Shown piece by piece: positions 33,397-41,555 of a stretch of 64,000 bases of DNA. The stretch's first letter is position 1. The number at the start of each line of letters is the position of its first letter. A program made the translations under genes and the position numbers. This DNA is from Congregibacter litoralis KT71. GTDB taxonomy: Bacteria > Pseudomonadota > Gammaproteobacteria > Pseudomonadales > Halieaceae. The notes under the pieces are model-generated. The model was not told the origin of the DNA. It did no database searches and saw nothing but the letters and a program-made list of their open reading frames with translations. The stretch is taken from the NCBI RefSeq assembly GCF_000153125.2, contig NZ_CM002299.1:1306324-1370323 (forward strand), given 5' to 3'.

Positions 33397-33414
33397 TGTC
33401 AACTAAACTTGACT
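33397..33414. promoter_or_regulatory. PpsR-like operator, acsF-proximal
   Basis: TGTCAACTAAACTTGACT contains the palindrome GTCAA-N6-TTGAC and matches TGT-N12-ACA except at the last base. A TATAAT (minus strand, 33420-33415) lies between this site and the next and could be the acsF -10 element. Confidence 0.7.
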
Positions 33415-33421
33415 ATTATAT

Positions 33422-33439
33422 TGTCAAGAATAGTTAACT
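33422..33439. promoter_or_regulatory. PpsR-like operator, BLUF-proximal
   Basis: TGTCAAGAATAGTTAACT is a degenerate TGT-N12-ACA site 7 bp from the acsF-proximal one. The TATACT at 33439-33444 is a candidate -10 for rightward transcription of the BLUF gene. The rest of the 201-bp gap shows nothing else recognisable. Confidence 0.55.
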
Positions 33440-33532
33440 ATACTGAAATTCTCAAGGCCTAATTGCAGTTTTGCTGTATGATCGTATGCGCAGCTGTCCA
33501 CCAGGCGTAACCACGTGTGCCGGGGAGGGCCA

Positions 33533-34018
33533 GTGGCGAAGCAATCCGGCAAGCCCGACAGACAATCAGACAGCGACGTTGAGTCGCTTAAGGAGCCCGC
33601 CTTGTACAGCCTTGGCTATGTTAGTACCCAAACGAGGCCTTTGGACAATGCGCAGATGCTCGATATCCTTGAGGTCGCGCGGGAGAAGAACGCGCAACTG
33701 GGCGTTACCGGCGTGCTGCTGCACCGACAGGACTCTTTTTTTCAGGTTCTGGAGGGCGCCAAAGAGGAAGTGAAGGCCCTTTTTGAGAAGATCAGCAAGG
33801 ATTTTCGGCACGAGAGAGTAGAGGTGGTGACAGAGGGGCCCATACAGAACCGCGAGTACAACGACTGGCGCATGGCCTTTATCGAGCTGGATGGCCAGGA
33901 CTTCAGCGCGATGCCGGGCTTTTCGGATTTAATGCGTAATACGCCCGCCGCCCGGGAGTTTCTTCAGACCTTATCAAGAACCAAGAAGCTGGCGCTGTTG
34001 TTCAGCGTGATGGAGTGA
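33533..34018 (+). CDS. BLUF-domain blue-light photoreceptor
   Basis: A 161-residue protein consisting of a BLUF domain (residues about 22-115) and a short C-terminal extension with no recognised output domain. The flavin-contact residues are all present with the same spacing as AppA: Tyr29, Asn53, Gln71 (FFQVLEG) and Trp112, so it should bind FAD and respond to blue light. The start is taken as GTG at 33533 behind GGGGAGGG; an in-frame GTG at 33515 is possible. Encoded divergently from acsF across PpsR-like sites, it is a candidate modulator of PpsR, by analogy with AppA; this is inference. Confidence 0.88.
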   Translation: MAKQSGKPDRQSDSDVESLKEPALYSLGYVSTQTRPLDNAQMLDILEVAREKNAQLGVTGVLLHRQDSFFQVLEGAKEEVKALFEKISKDFRHERVEVVTEGPIQNREYNDWRMAFIELDGQDFSAMPGFSDLMRNTPAAREFLQTLSRTKKLALLFSVME

Positions 34019-34072
34019 CCGGAAGCGCGAACTGGTTGAAACGGGATGGTTCAGCGACATTAAGTGATTAAG

Positions 34073-34104
34073 AATGGGGCTTAAAGTAAAATTTAAGCCC
34101 CATT
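34073..34104. terminator. Bidirectional terminator closing the photosynthesis cluster
   Basis: AATGGGGCTTAAA and TTTAAGCCCCATT form a perfect 13-bp stem with a 6-nt loop, followed by ATCGTTTT. It lies between the convergent BLUF gene and the large lipoprotein gene and could end both transcripts. Confidence 0.85.
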
Positions 34105-34143
34105 ATCGTTTTGGGGTTTCGGCAAAGCCCCTCAGAGCAGTTT

Positions 34144-36681
34144 TTAGCCCCCCGGTACCAGATCGTTATCTCCCACGAACACTCTGCAGGGAAAACGCGC
34201 AATTTCTACCTCTTCCTGTCGAGTAGTGGCTGCTGGTTGCGGGGGAGTGGCGTTTGCAGCATCCCGCGCTTTGATGCCGGGGCCCTGCGCGGTCACGACA
34301 ACTTGCCCGCCTTGGCCCGTGGGCTCTCCCGTCACTGCCAAGCTCATCTCAAATGCACCGACCTCACCATTTTTCTCGGTGACGGTCACGCTTGCTTGTG
34401 AACCGCTCACGTATCCGTCAGTGAACTCAGTGAATTGACAATCTCCTAACGCTGACAACTCGATAATCGTGCCGTTGGCAGCTGGAGTGTTTGGACTTGA
34501 GACCCCTGCTGCAGGGCTGTTGTTGTAAAGATCGGAGATGTAAAGCCTGTATTGGTTGCCTTCACTGAAACTATCGTCCTGGCTGGCCGGAGGCGTAGCG
34601 TCAACGATTCCAACAAACAAATTAAAGGCACGGGAGGTTAAGGTCAGCACGAGGTCGCGCCGGGTATTCACCAGAGATCGACTACAAAAGACTCCGTCCC
34701 CACTCTCGGGGCAGAGGCTCCCGTTGTAGACACCTTCCCCTGTGCTTGGATCAACGTTCAAGCTGTAGATGCCGTCTCCGTTGAGGTCTACAAACTCCTC
34801 TTCAGCACCAGCCGCTGCGCAGTTTTCCGAGGTGCTCGGTGGTGGACAATTGGGGCCCAGCTCAGGGGTATAAACGCCATCCTCGTTGTGGTCGTTAAAT
34901 GCTTCCGGCAGATTTTCAAACGACTCGAACTCGTCGTACTGCCCGTTGCCGTTGGCATCAACGAAAAACTCCTCTCCTAGGACGGTAACGGATACCGTCG
35001 AACGAAGTCCTCTGCCTGCACCAAGATCGTCTGGGCATGGGCCATCGACGCCTATGAAACTGGCGCAGGAATAGCTGCCATCGTCTTCGATTGTCTGTAG
35101 TGCCGAGGCGTTAAGCGTGGGGAACCGCGGATTTTGGCTTACCCACAAAACACGGCAAGTACCTCTGGGCGGAGGACTTGTGTCTATTAAGCTTTGATAT
35201 CGAGCGCCATTGCTCTCGCCGGTTAGGCAGGATGCGTCGATATCTCCGTACTCGGTAGTGAAAACCGCACTGGTTCCATCTGGGACAGGGTTGTTGAACT
35301 TATCCGCGACCTGCGCTGTGATTACTACGGATATGCCATCAACGTCAGCCGCATAAGGAACGTAGTATTCCTCCGCCTTGAGGCTTAAAGAATTCTGGTC
35401 CGCGATTCCGGTACTGACAACTATTTGGTTGGATGTTGCCGATTGGGGTGCCGACGCTCCTGACTCCAATTGTGCTTCAAAACTAGCGATAACTAGAGTG
35501 GAGGAGGGTACGCTGCCTGCTAGAACTTCGACTACCGCAAGACCTTGCGAGTCTGTGACGGCGGAGGAGTTAAGCAAAGTTACGCCTCCAAGCTCATTTG
35601 TGAGCTCGAAGTTAACATTGATGCCCGAGAGCGGTGCGCGGCCATCAAGGTCGATATAGCCAGGTTCACCGGGTTGAGGATCTCCCGTAGCAAGTACTAC
35701 CGCCGACTCTAAAACTTCGAATGTGACCGTCGCAACCTCAGGTCGACCCGGTCCACCCGTGCCGCGCAGCGCCAGTATCGTTCGGTCCGTACCTTCCTGG
35801 CCCTCAGAGGGGTCAGAGGAGAAAAATCCAATGTAGTTTGCGTCTCTCGAGGCAATTGTGACTGTCCCGCTGGCCGATGAGTCACCGCCAATGAGTTCTG
35901 CGCTCAATTCGTCGCCAGCCTCACAACTGCCCGATACATACTCTGCCTGAGCGAGTCCGTCTGTGGTTTCGACAGTGAGGGTAGTCGTTCCGTCGCTCGT
36001 GTCTCCCAGAGGTCTAAATCTGGCCTGCCCACTTAACGAGCAAGCACTTGAGAGTCTAATTTGCTGGATGCCTGTTACTGCCTGACCTTCTTCGTCCACG
36101 ACTGCAAGACGAACTTCGGCGGTGCCTCTAAACGCCAAATCTGTATTGCTTAAGCCAATCTGATTGGCGATAAAGCTGGTACCACTAAAATGGCCTAAGG
36201 TTAGTCCGGTCCGAGTAATCTCAATGCCAATAGTCGCAGTTACAGTTTCTGCTGGACTTTCAGCCGTCACGGTTATTGTATCTGCCCCAAGAGTCGGGCC
36301 TGCTTGAATCTCTAATTCTGCGATGCCCTCAGAATTCGTAAGAGCCTGGCCGTTTGCAGGCGACACAACTGCAAAGTCAGCAGTCGCGAGGACTACCAGT
36401 CCGCTGACTGCTGGAGCGTCAAAGGTGTCTTCTTTCACTTCCACACGAAGTGTTACCGGAAAGGTTTCGCTGACTTCGGTAGTAGGATTACCACTGGCAT
36501 CAACGGTCGTAAGAGTGATGGTGTAAGAAGTGAGATCGCTGTCACCGTCGCCGGGAAGGAAACCCCCACCGCCGCCGCTGCCGCCACCGCCTCCGCAGGC
36601 GCTCAAAACTGCGAGCATAGCGCTCATGACGACGCCTACGGCGCCCCTTCGGCTGCACAGTGTGCGAAGGCCCTTAATCAT
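34144..36681 (-). CDS. Large secreted lipoprotein with Ig-like repeats
   Basis: An 845-residue protein starting with a lipoprotein signal peptide (MLAVLSACGGGGGSGG; lipobox Cys near residue 29) and a polyglycine linker. At least four segments of about 90-100 residues resemble bacterial Ig-like (Big_1/invasin-type) domains, with phrases such as SGLVVLATADF, TNSEGIAELEI, TDSQGLAVVEV and VADKFNNPVPDGTSAVF. A later region holds Asp/Asn-rich loops typical of calcium binding: DANGNGQYDEFE, DHNEDGVYTPE and DLNGDGIYSLN. The ATG at 36681 has GAGGGGAC upstream. By eye its base composition is more AT-rich than its neighbours. The binding partner is unknown; surface adhesion is a guess. Confidence 0.8.
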   Translation of the reverse strand: MIKGLRTLCSRRGAVGVVMSAMLAVLSACGGGGGSGGGGGFLPGDGDSDLTSYTITLTTVDASGNPTTEVSETFPVTLRVEVKEDTFDAPAVSGLVVLATADFAVVSPANGQALTNSEGIAELEIQAGPTLGADTITVTAESPAETVTATIGIEITRTGLTLGHFSGTSFIANQIGLSNTDLAFRGTAEVRLAVVDEEGQAVTGIQQIRLSSACSLSGQARFRPLGDTSDGTTTLTVETTDGLAQAEYVSGSCEAGDELSAELIGGDSSASGTVTIASRDANYIGFFSSDPSEGQEGTDRTILALRGTGGPGRPEVATVTFEVLESAVVLATGDPQPGEPGYIDLDGRAPLSGINVNFELTNELGGVTLLNSSAVTDSQGLAVVEVLAGSVPSSTLVIASFEAQLESGASAPQSATSNQIVVSTGIADQNSLSLKAEEYYVPYAADVDGISVVITAQVADKFNNPVPDGTSAVFTTEYGDIDASCLTGESNGARYQSLIDTSPPPRGTCRVLWVSQNPRFPTLNASALQTIEDDGSYSCASFIGVDGPCPDDLGAGRGLRSTVSVTVLGEEFFVDANGNGQYDEFESFENLPEAFNDHNEDGVYTPELGPNCPPPSTSENCAAAGAEEEFVDLNGDGIYSLNVDPSTGEGVYNGSLCPESGDGVFCSRSLVNTRRDLVLTLTSRAFNLFVGIVDATPPASQDDSFSEGNQYRLYISDLYNNSPAAGVSSPNTPAANGTIIELSALGDCQFTEFTDGYVSGSQASVTVTEKNGEVGAFEMSLAVTGEPTGQGGQVVVTAQGPGIKARDAANATPPQPAATTRQEEVEIARFPCRVFVGDNDLVPGG

Positions 36682-36905
36682 TATCGTCCCCTCTGGGGAT
36701 GGCCGAGCCGCTCTTCGGCGGTACCGGACCGCTCCCACTCCCGCTGGTTGGCTACCTGATGCCTGCCTACTCTATACCGACAGGGTTCAGCTACGCTAGA
36801 CAGGCTACCACAATCCATGGCTAATCATAGAAAAAATGATAAATAACATGGCGATAGCGCGTTTTTGTAATTTTTTACACAAACTTTTTGTCCTGCGGTG
36901 ACCTA
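36682..36905 (-). other. Gap upstream of the lipoprotein gene
   Basis: This 224-bp gap on the minus strand has an AT-rich part near the transporter end, then a GC-rich part with two GGTAGCC copies about 60 nt apart and several short inverted repeats (for example GAGCGG with CCGCTC-like partners). No gene is seen. It could hold a structured leader for the lipoprotein mRNA; no known riboswitch class could be assigned by eye. Confidence 0.3.
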
Positions 36906-38135
36906 TCAACCAATTAGACCCGCCAACTTGTTCGCACCCAGACCCAGGGTTACGCCGATAACGATCACCCCCAGGAGGTTGCTTCGCCAGCCATTGGTGG
37001 CGTCGCCAAGGAGCCTGCGATTGTTCATCAGCCACACGAGGATCACAGCGATGATCGGCAGGAGCAGGCCATTGGCTGCCTGGGCAAAAACGATGAGGCT
37101 GAGGGGTCGCGCCCCCGTTGCCGCAAACACAGTACCGGTGAACACAACCGCCAGGGCAATCACACGAAAAGCACCGCCGCGCAGGGTGTCCGTAAGACCC
37201 AGGGCGCCACAGACGGCGTAGGCTGCGGCAAGGGGGGCGGTTATGGCGCTGGTGAGTCCCGCTGCGCACAGTCCCGCCGCAAATACGTAGCGCCCGGCTG
37301 AGCCGAGGACCGGCTCCAGCTGCGTAGTGATTTTATCGGGCTCAAATGCCAGACCCTGAGCGAAAAACGTCATGGCGGCGGCACTGACAATCGCCAGGGT
37401 AACGAGGCCACCCAGGGACACCGAAAGCACGGTATCGAGGCGGGCCGAGGATAGGGCGAGATCGCGGTCTGGCTCGTCTGCCCAGTGCTCCCGGGCCGCG
37501 TTTGCCTGTAAGAAAAGATTGTAGGGCACAACCGTGGTTCCAATGAGCGCGATCACCGTCGTCAGGGAGCCTTCGGGGAGCCGCGGGGTGAAGCCCTGAA
37601 ACAGGGCGGACCAGTCCGGGCGAAGAAGCACCGCGCTGGCGACAAAAATGATGCTCATCAAGAGCACCAGGGCAATCAGCACCCGCTCCAGCTGTTGGTA
37701 GGCCGGGAGGAACAGCAGGGCTGCGGAGGCGCCACCGATGCCCAGAGCCCAGACCGGGGTCCCGATAGTCGAGACGCTCTCCAGGGCGATGGCGGCGCCG
37801 GCAATGTTGCCGGACTCGTAAGCTGCGTTTCCCAATCCGATCGCGGCAACCACCAGGAGGATGGCGCCGCGGCCGAGCCAGTGCCCTGCTAAAGCCTCCC
37901 GCAGTGTTGTTGCCAGGCCCTTGCCCGTGATGATGGCCTGCCGGACACTCATTTCCTGGAGCGCCATGGTGGCCAGCACCGAGAACAGCAGTGCCCACAA
38001 CAGAGCGTAGCCATAGCCCGCGCCGGCGGCGCTTGCTGTGGCGATGGTTCCCGGACCTACGAAGGCCGCAGCGACGAGAAGCCCGGGGCCAAAGCCCCAC
38101 TTTCGGCGTTGCGGTGTTTTCAGCTCATCGTTCAA
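36906..38135 (-). CDS. NRAMP-like divalent-metal transporter, non-canonical
   Basis: A 409-residue protein with about eleven membrane segments and the overall NRAMP (SLC11) arrangement. The canonical TM1 motif DPGN is replaced by Gly27-Pro-Gly-Thr30 (FVGPGTIATASAAGAGYGYA), and the TM6 MPHN-like motif is replaced by VVPYNLF. In classical Mn/Fe transporters the Asp, Asn and Met of these motifs bind the metal. Family membership is clear from the fold-level pattern, but Mn or Fe transport should not be assumed; relatives with altered motifs transport other ions. It has no operon partners besides the downstream lipoprotein gene. Confidence 0.8.
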   Translation of the reverse strand: MNDELKTPQRRKWGFGPGLLVAAAFVGPGTIATASAAGAGYGYALLWALLFSVLATMALQEMSVRQAIITGKGLATTLREALAGHWLGRGAILLVVAAIGLGNAAYESGNIAGAAIALESVSTIGTPVWALGIGGASAALLFLPAYQQLERVLIALVLLMSIIFVASAVLLRPDWSALFQGFTPRLPEGSLTTVIALIGTTVVPYNLFLQANAAREHWADEPDRDLALSSARLDTVLSVSLGGLVTLAIVSAAAMTFFAQGLAFEPDKITTQLEPVLGSAGRYVFAAGLCAAGLTSAITAPLAAAYAVCGALGLTDTLRGGAFRVIALAVVFTGTVFAATGARPLSLIVFAQAANGLLLPIIAVILVWLMNNRRLLGDATNGWRSNLLGVIVIGVTLGLGANKLAGLIG

Positions 38136-38212
38136 TGTTTTTTTCTCTTTCGTGACGGTACGTGGTCCCGGACCCGGTGCAGGGGTGCAAGGCAGCTGCT
38201 AGTATCCGCCCG

Positions 38213-39061
38213 ATGATAACCGAGGCCAGCAATGCACCGACACTGAGTGTCTCCATCGTGGTCCATAACAGCTGCCTCGATCAGTTACGTATCACGCTCA
38301 ACAGCCTCCTCGTGAGTGTGGCTGCCCTGGAAGAGTTTTTACCAGAACCCGTTGCCATCACCCTTCTCGACAACTGCTCCGCGCCTGATTATTACGAGAA
38401 ACTCCAAGCGCTGCTGTCCGATATGGCCATCGCTGAGAGCCCCTCTCTATGTTTTGCCTTGCACCGTTCAGATAAAAACAGCGGCTTTGGTGGGGGGCAC
38501 AATCAGCTTTCCCGCCTGCAGCCCGGGCGTTATTTTCTGATTCTCAATCCCGATGTCGAGCTCGCGGCCGACGCCCTCAGAGAGGCGCTGGGCTATCTGG
38601 AGTCTCACGATGAGGTGGTTGCGCTGAATCCCTACTGCGAGCGTGGTGACGGCAGCCGCGAATATCTTTGTAAACGCTATCCCTCGGTGCTGGATTTGCT
38701 GCTCCGGGGCCTGCCCCTCGCCGGTCTTCGACAGCTGTTTTCCCGCCGTCTGGCCTATTATGAGTATCGCGACGCGGTGGCTGAGGATCCCCGGCCCGTG
38801 ACCTTGCTCAGCGGTGCCTGCCTGTTGTGTCGCAGCGAGGCCTTTACGGCGGTGGGGCGCTTTGACGAGCGCTTTTTTATGTACTTTGAGGACTTCGATC
38901 TTTCCCGACGACTCAAGAGCCGTGGAGAACTCGTGTTCCTGCCGGGGATGCGGATCGTTCATCACGGAGGCTTCGCCGCCCGAAAGGGGAGCCAGCACAT
39001 TCGCTGGTTTGCCCGCTCCGCGGTCCGTTTTTTTAACCTCCACGGCTGGCGGCTGCTCTGA
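38213..39061 (+). CDS. Family 2 glycosyltransferase, rhamnosyltransferase-like
   Basis: A 282-residue GT2 enzyme. The N-terminal strand is LSVSIVVHNS, the GxGxGxN-type region is GFGGGHNQL, the metal-binding acidic motif is NPDVEL, and the acceptor-side motif FFMYFEDFDLSRRLKSRG is typical of WbbL-like rhamnosyltransferases. It probably adds a sugar to a surface polysaccharide. No other polysaccharide genes are adjacent. The ATG at 38213 is chosen; the frame is open 17 codons further upstream. Divergent from the NRAMP-like gene. Confidence 0.8.
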   Translation: MITEASNAPTLSVSIVVHNSCLDQLRITLNSLLVSVAALEEFLPEPVAITLLDNCSAPDYYEKLQALLSDMAIAESPSLCFALHRSDKNSGFGGGHNQLSRLQPGRYFLILNPDVELAADALREALGYLESHDEVVALNPYCERGDGSREYLCKRYPSVLDLLLRGLPLAGLRQLFSRRLAYYEYRDAVAEDPRPVTLLSGACLLCRSEAFTAVGRFDERFFMYFEDFDLSRRLKSRGELVFLPGMRIVHHGGFAARKGSQHIRWFARSAVRFFNLHGWRLL

Positions 39062-39090
39062 TGCTTACCCGCCGGTGGTAAACTGACGCC

Positions 39091-39831
39091 ATGGACGCAT
39101 CTCAGGAAATCCGTCGACTTCGCTACCTTCAGGCTATGGGAGTGCCCGTCTACGTGACCCGTCGCGTATTGCCCGGTGCCGCGGTGACGTCAAAGATCAC
39201 TTTAAAAGAATCCGTCAGGATGGCAGGGGCCGCCGAGCCGCAGGAACAGGCCGCGCCGATAGCGCCGATAACAGCCCCGCAAAAAACCTCGTCACCCGCC
39301 GCGCAGGCGCTACGGGAATTCCTTCGTCAGGATATTGATCGCCAGAAGCCCGCGCCCGGGGCTGCGACCGACACGGCGTCAGCCCGGGAGACAAAGGGAG
39401 CCGCCCGTCAAGATTCCGCTCCACGGTTTCGCCTCGCGGCCCTGATCACCAAAGGGCGTTTATGGCTGGAAGAATTGGGCGATGAGGCGCTGGCTCAGGA
39501 TCAGCTCCAGCTCGTCGCGGCGATGGCCCGGGCCCTGGAGCACCCTGTAAAAGATGAAGCTGCCGTCGCGGTAACGGAGTTCCGGTGGCCCCTCCACGAT
39601 AACGCCCAGCTCGGTCTGAGTGCTGATGACGCGACGGCGGCGCTGCAGGGCTTTCTCTCTCGTCAGCTGGACGAGAACGCCTGCGTGGAGCTGATCTGTC
39701 TGGGCAATGCCAGCAGAAAGCTCATTGCGGATCTGGCTATTCCCTGTGCCCGGCGCGCGATTTCCTCAACTCGCGACATGCTTGAAAACCCTTCGATCAA
39801 GGGCGACGTCTGGAAAGCTTTGCGCGCGTGA
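39091..39831 (+). CDS. Hypothetical protein upstream of rimI
   Basis: A 246-residue protein with no recognised domain. The N-terminus (SQEIRRLRYLQAMGVPVYVTRR) is conserved-looking, residues about 50-110 are Ala/Pro/Gln-rich and probably disordered, and the C-terminal half (from about 117) is an alpha/beta-looking domain containing EFRWPL and ELICLGNAS. Genes of this shape commonly precede rimI in gammaproteobacteria. It starts 30 bp after the glycosyltransferase gene and overlaps rimI by 4 bp (GTGA), so the two are probably co-translated. Confidence 0.7.
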   Translation: MDASQEIRRLRYLQAMGVPVYVTRRVLPGAAVTSKITLKESVRMAGAAEPQEQAAPIAPITAPQKTSSPAAQALREFLRQDIDRQKPAPGAATDTASARETKGAARQDSAPRFRLAALITKGRLWLEELGDEALAQDQLQLVAAMARALEHPVKDEAAVAVTEFRWPLHDNAQLGLSADDATAALQGFLSRQLDENACVELICLGNASRKLIADLAIPCARRAISSTRDMLENPSIKGDVWKALRA

Positions 39832-40322
39832 GCTTTACACTCCGCGCGGGGCGACCCGGTGATATCGATGCGATTCTGACTCTGGATCAGGAATACTCCC
39901 CGGTCTTTGCTCAAGCCGAGAGCTATGAACGACTGTTGGGCAAAGGCGGATTGATGATCGTGGCGGAGGAAGCGCAGGCTTTGATCGCTTTCGCGGCGTG
40001 TTCACGGGTGCTCGATGAGGCTACGCTTTTGAACATCGCGGTGCTGCCCCGGGTCCGAGGCCGCGGCGTGGCGAAGCTGCTCCTGGAGGAGGTGATGCAG
40101 CGTCTGGCTCAAACTGGCACAGGGCAGCTATTTCTGGAGGTGCGGGAGAGCAACCACCGGGCGCGATCTCTCTACGCCGCTGCCGGTTTTCGCTGCGACG
40201 GTGAGCGGGCAGGTTATTATGCTGCGAACCGCCGCGGCGCTGACTCTGGAAACCGCCGCGGCGCTGCCGAGACCGCCATTTTGATGAGCCGACAGTTGGG
40301 GGATGTAAATGCGGGTACTTGA
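39828..40322 (+). CDS. rimI: Ribosomal protein S18-alanine N-acetyltransferase RimI
   Basis: A 164-residue GNAT acetyltransferase that acetylates the N-terminal alanine of S18. The acetyl-CoA loop is visible as VLPRVRGRGVAKLLLEE, followed by LEVRESNHRARSLYAAAGF and the C-terminal YY tyrosines. The start is GTG overlapping the previous stop. Near the C-terminus a duplicated 16-bp segment, AACCGCCGCGGCGCTG (twice, 21-bp period), inserts a repeated NRRGA, so the tail is longer and more basic than usual. The next gene overlaps by 14 bp. Confidence 0.87.
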   Translation: MSFTLRAGRPGDIDAILTLDQEYSPVFAQAESYERLLGKGGLMIVAEEAQALIAFAACSRVLDEATLLNIAVLPRVRGRGVAKLLLEEVMQRLAQTGTGQLFLEVRESNHRARSLYAAAGFRCDGERAGYYAANRRGADSGNRRGAAETAILMSRQLGDVNAGT

Positions 40323-40695
40323 AGCCGGAGACTGGGGAATGCTGATTCCCGATGAGTGGCAGGCAGAACAGGAAGAGGACGCGATCGTCATTGGAGATCG
40401 TGATGGCGTGGGCTGCATCGAAATCAGTGAACTCCACAAGGAATCCGGCGATTTCTGCAGTGACGATCTCGGTCAATTTGTTACCGATGCCTCAAAGTGG
40501 ACCCCTGCGCGCAAGGGCAGTTTTGAAGGTCTGACTTCAGCGGTGCTCGAGGACGGCGCGGCCATCCGCGAATGGTATCTCTTTGCGGGGGCGCTGCTTT
40601 TGTACATTACCTATAGCTGTGATGAGGACAACCAGGGCTTGGACGATGCCGCCGTGGATGACATTCTCGACACCCTTCGCATGGCCACGCCATAA
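40309..40695 (+). CDS. Conserved-looking hypothetical protein
   Basis: A 128-residue acidic protein with no signal peptide or membrane segment. A mixed alpha/beta pattern (WGMLIPDEWQAEQEEDAIVI, then REWYLFAGALLLYITYSCD) is visible, but I do not recognise a family with certainty. It overlaps the 3' end of rimI by 14 bp and is probably co-transcribed with it. Convergent with rsxE. Confidence 0.7.
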   Translation: MRVLEAGDWGMLIPDEWQAEQEEDAIVIGDRDGVGCIEISELHKESGDFCSDDLGQFVTDASKWTPARKGSFEGLTSAVLEDGAAIREWYLFAGALLLYITYSCDEDNQGLDDAAVDDILDTLRMATP

Positions 40696-40714
40696 GAAAG
40701 GGTCCCATGGCAGC

Positions 40715-40750
40715 AACACAAGCCACAACACAAGCCACAACACAAGCCGC
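40715..40750. repeat. 12-bp tandem repeat between convergent genes
   Basis: AACACAAGCCAC occurs twice, followed by a third copy with one change (AACACAAGCCGC). It lies in the 104-bp gap between the hypothetical gene and rsxE. No hairpin terminator was recognised in this gap. Confidence 0.8.
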
Positions 40751-40799
40751 GGGGATGGCGCCCCATCACTGATCACGTTCGCCGGGCCGGAGGCGCTGC

Positions 40800-41555
40800 T
40801 TAGCTGACGGTGCCGGTCACGCGTACGCGCTTGCTTCCCGTTTCCACTGGTGCCGCTTTTGCCGCCGCCCGCCGCTGGATGCCGCTGTCGATCACATTTT
40901 TCAGAGCAATAATCAGCCCGGTAAATATGAAAGCGCCCGGCGGCAGGATTGCCAGCAGAAACGGCTGATAATCCTCAAAGGCGATAATTTTCCAGCTCGC
41001 TGCGTCGGGACCGAAGAGCAGGTCCATATTGGCAAAAATCGCTCCGGTCCCCGAGAGTTCCCTCAGGGCGCCAAGCAAAATCAGAATCAGGGTGAAACCG
41101 ATGCCCATGATGAATCCATCGTAGAGCGCGGGCAGCACCGGGTTTTTGCGGGCAAAGCCGTCGGCTCTCCCGAGAATGACGCAGTTGGTGGTAATCAGGG
41201 GCAGAAAAATACCCAGTATTTCGTAGAGCTCGTAGCTGTAGGCCTGCATCAGGAGCTCGATACAGGTCACCGCTGCCGCAATGATCATTACAAAGGTCGG
41301 CAGACGAACCGCGTCGGACGTGACGTTGCGGATGAGGGATACCGCCGTGTTAGAGGTGACCAACACAAAACAGGTGGCAATACCCAGGCCCAGGGCATTC
41401 ACCACGCTACCGGTGACCGCAAGGAGGGGGCAGAGTCCCAGAAGCTGTACGATCGCAGGGTTGTTTTTCCACAGGCCATTAATGGAAAGTTCCCCGTAAT
41501 CTGTCCTGTTTGCCTTGGTCTGGCCGGCGTCGGTCGTGTCTGAGTCCGGACTCAT
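40800..41555 (-). CDS. rsxE: Rsx/Rnf electron transport complex subunit E
   Basis: A 251-residue membrane subunit of the Rnf/Rsx complex, which couples ferredoxin:NAD+ electron transfer to ion translocation or, in E. coli, reduces SoxR. About six helices are visible, with family stretches [23 protein letters not shown] and [16 protein letters not shown]. Homologous to RsxA. It is the last gene of rsxABCDGE; in E. coli nth follows, but here a convergent hypothetical gene does. The ATG overlaps the rsxG stop. Confidence 0.93.
   Translation of the reverse strand: MSPDSDTTDAGQTKANRTDYGELSINGLWKNNPAIVQLLGLCPLLAVTGSVVNALGLGIATCFVLVTSNTAVSLIRNVTSDAVRLPTFVMIIAAAVTCIELLMQAYSYELYEILGIFLPLITTNCVILGRADGFARKNPVLPALYDGFIMGIGFTLILILLGALRELSGTGAIFANMDLLFGPDAASWKIIAFEDYQPFLLAILPPGAFIFTGLIIALKNVIDSGIQRRAAAKAAPVETGSKRVRVTGTVS

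Noticed and set aside
36682..36800. Possible riboswitch upstream of the lipoprotein gene (GGTAGCC repeats reminiscent of GEMM elements)
   Set aside because: The order and conserved loops of the cyclic-di-GMP aptamer could not be matched by eye; kept only as an unassigned gap.
40711..40760. Short tandem repeat as a possible CRISPR remnant
   Set aside because: Three contiguous 12-bp copies without spacers are a simple tandem repeat.
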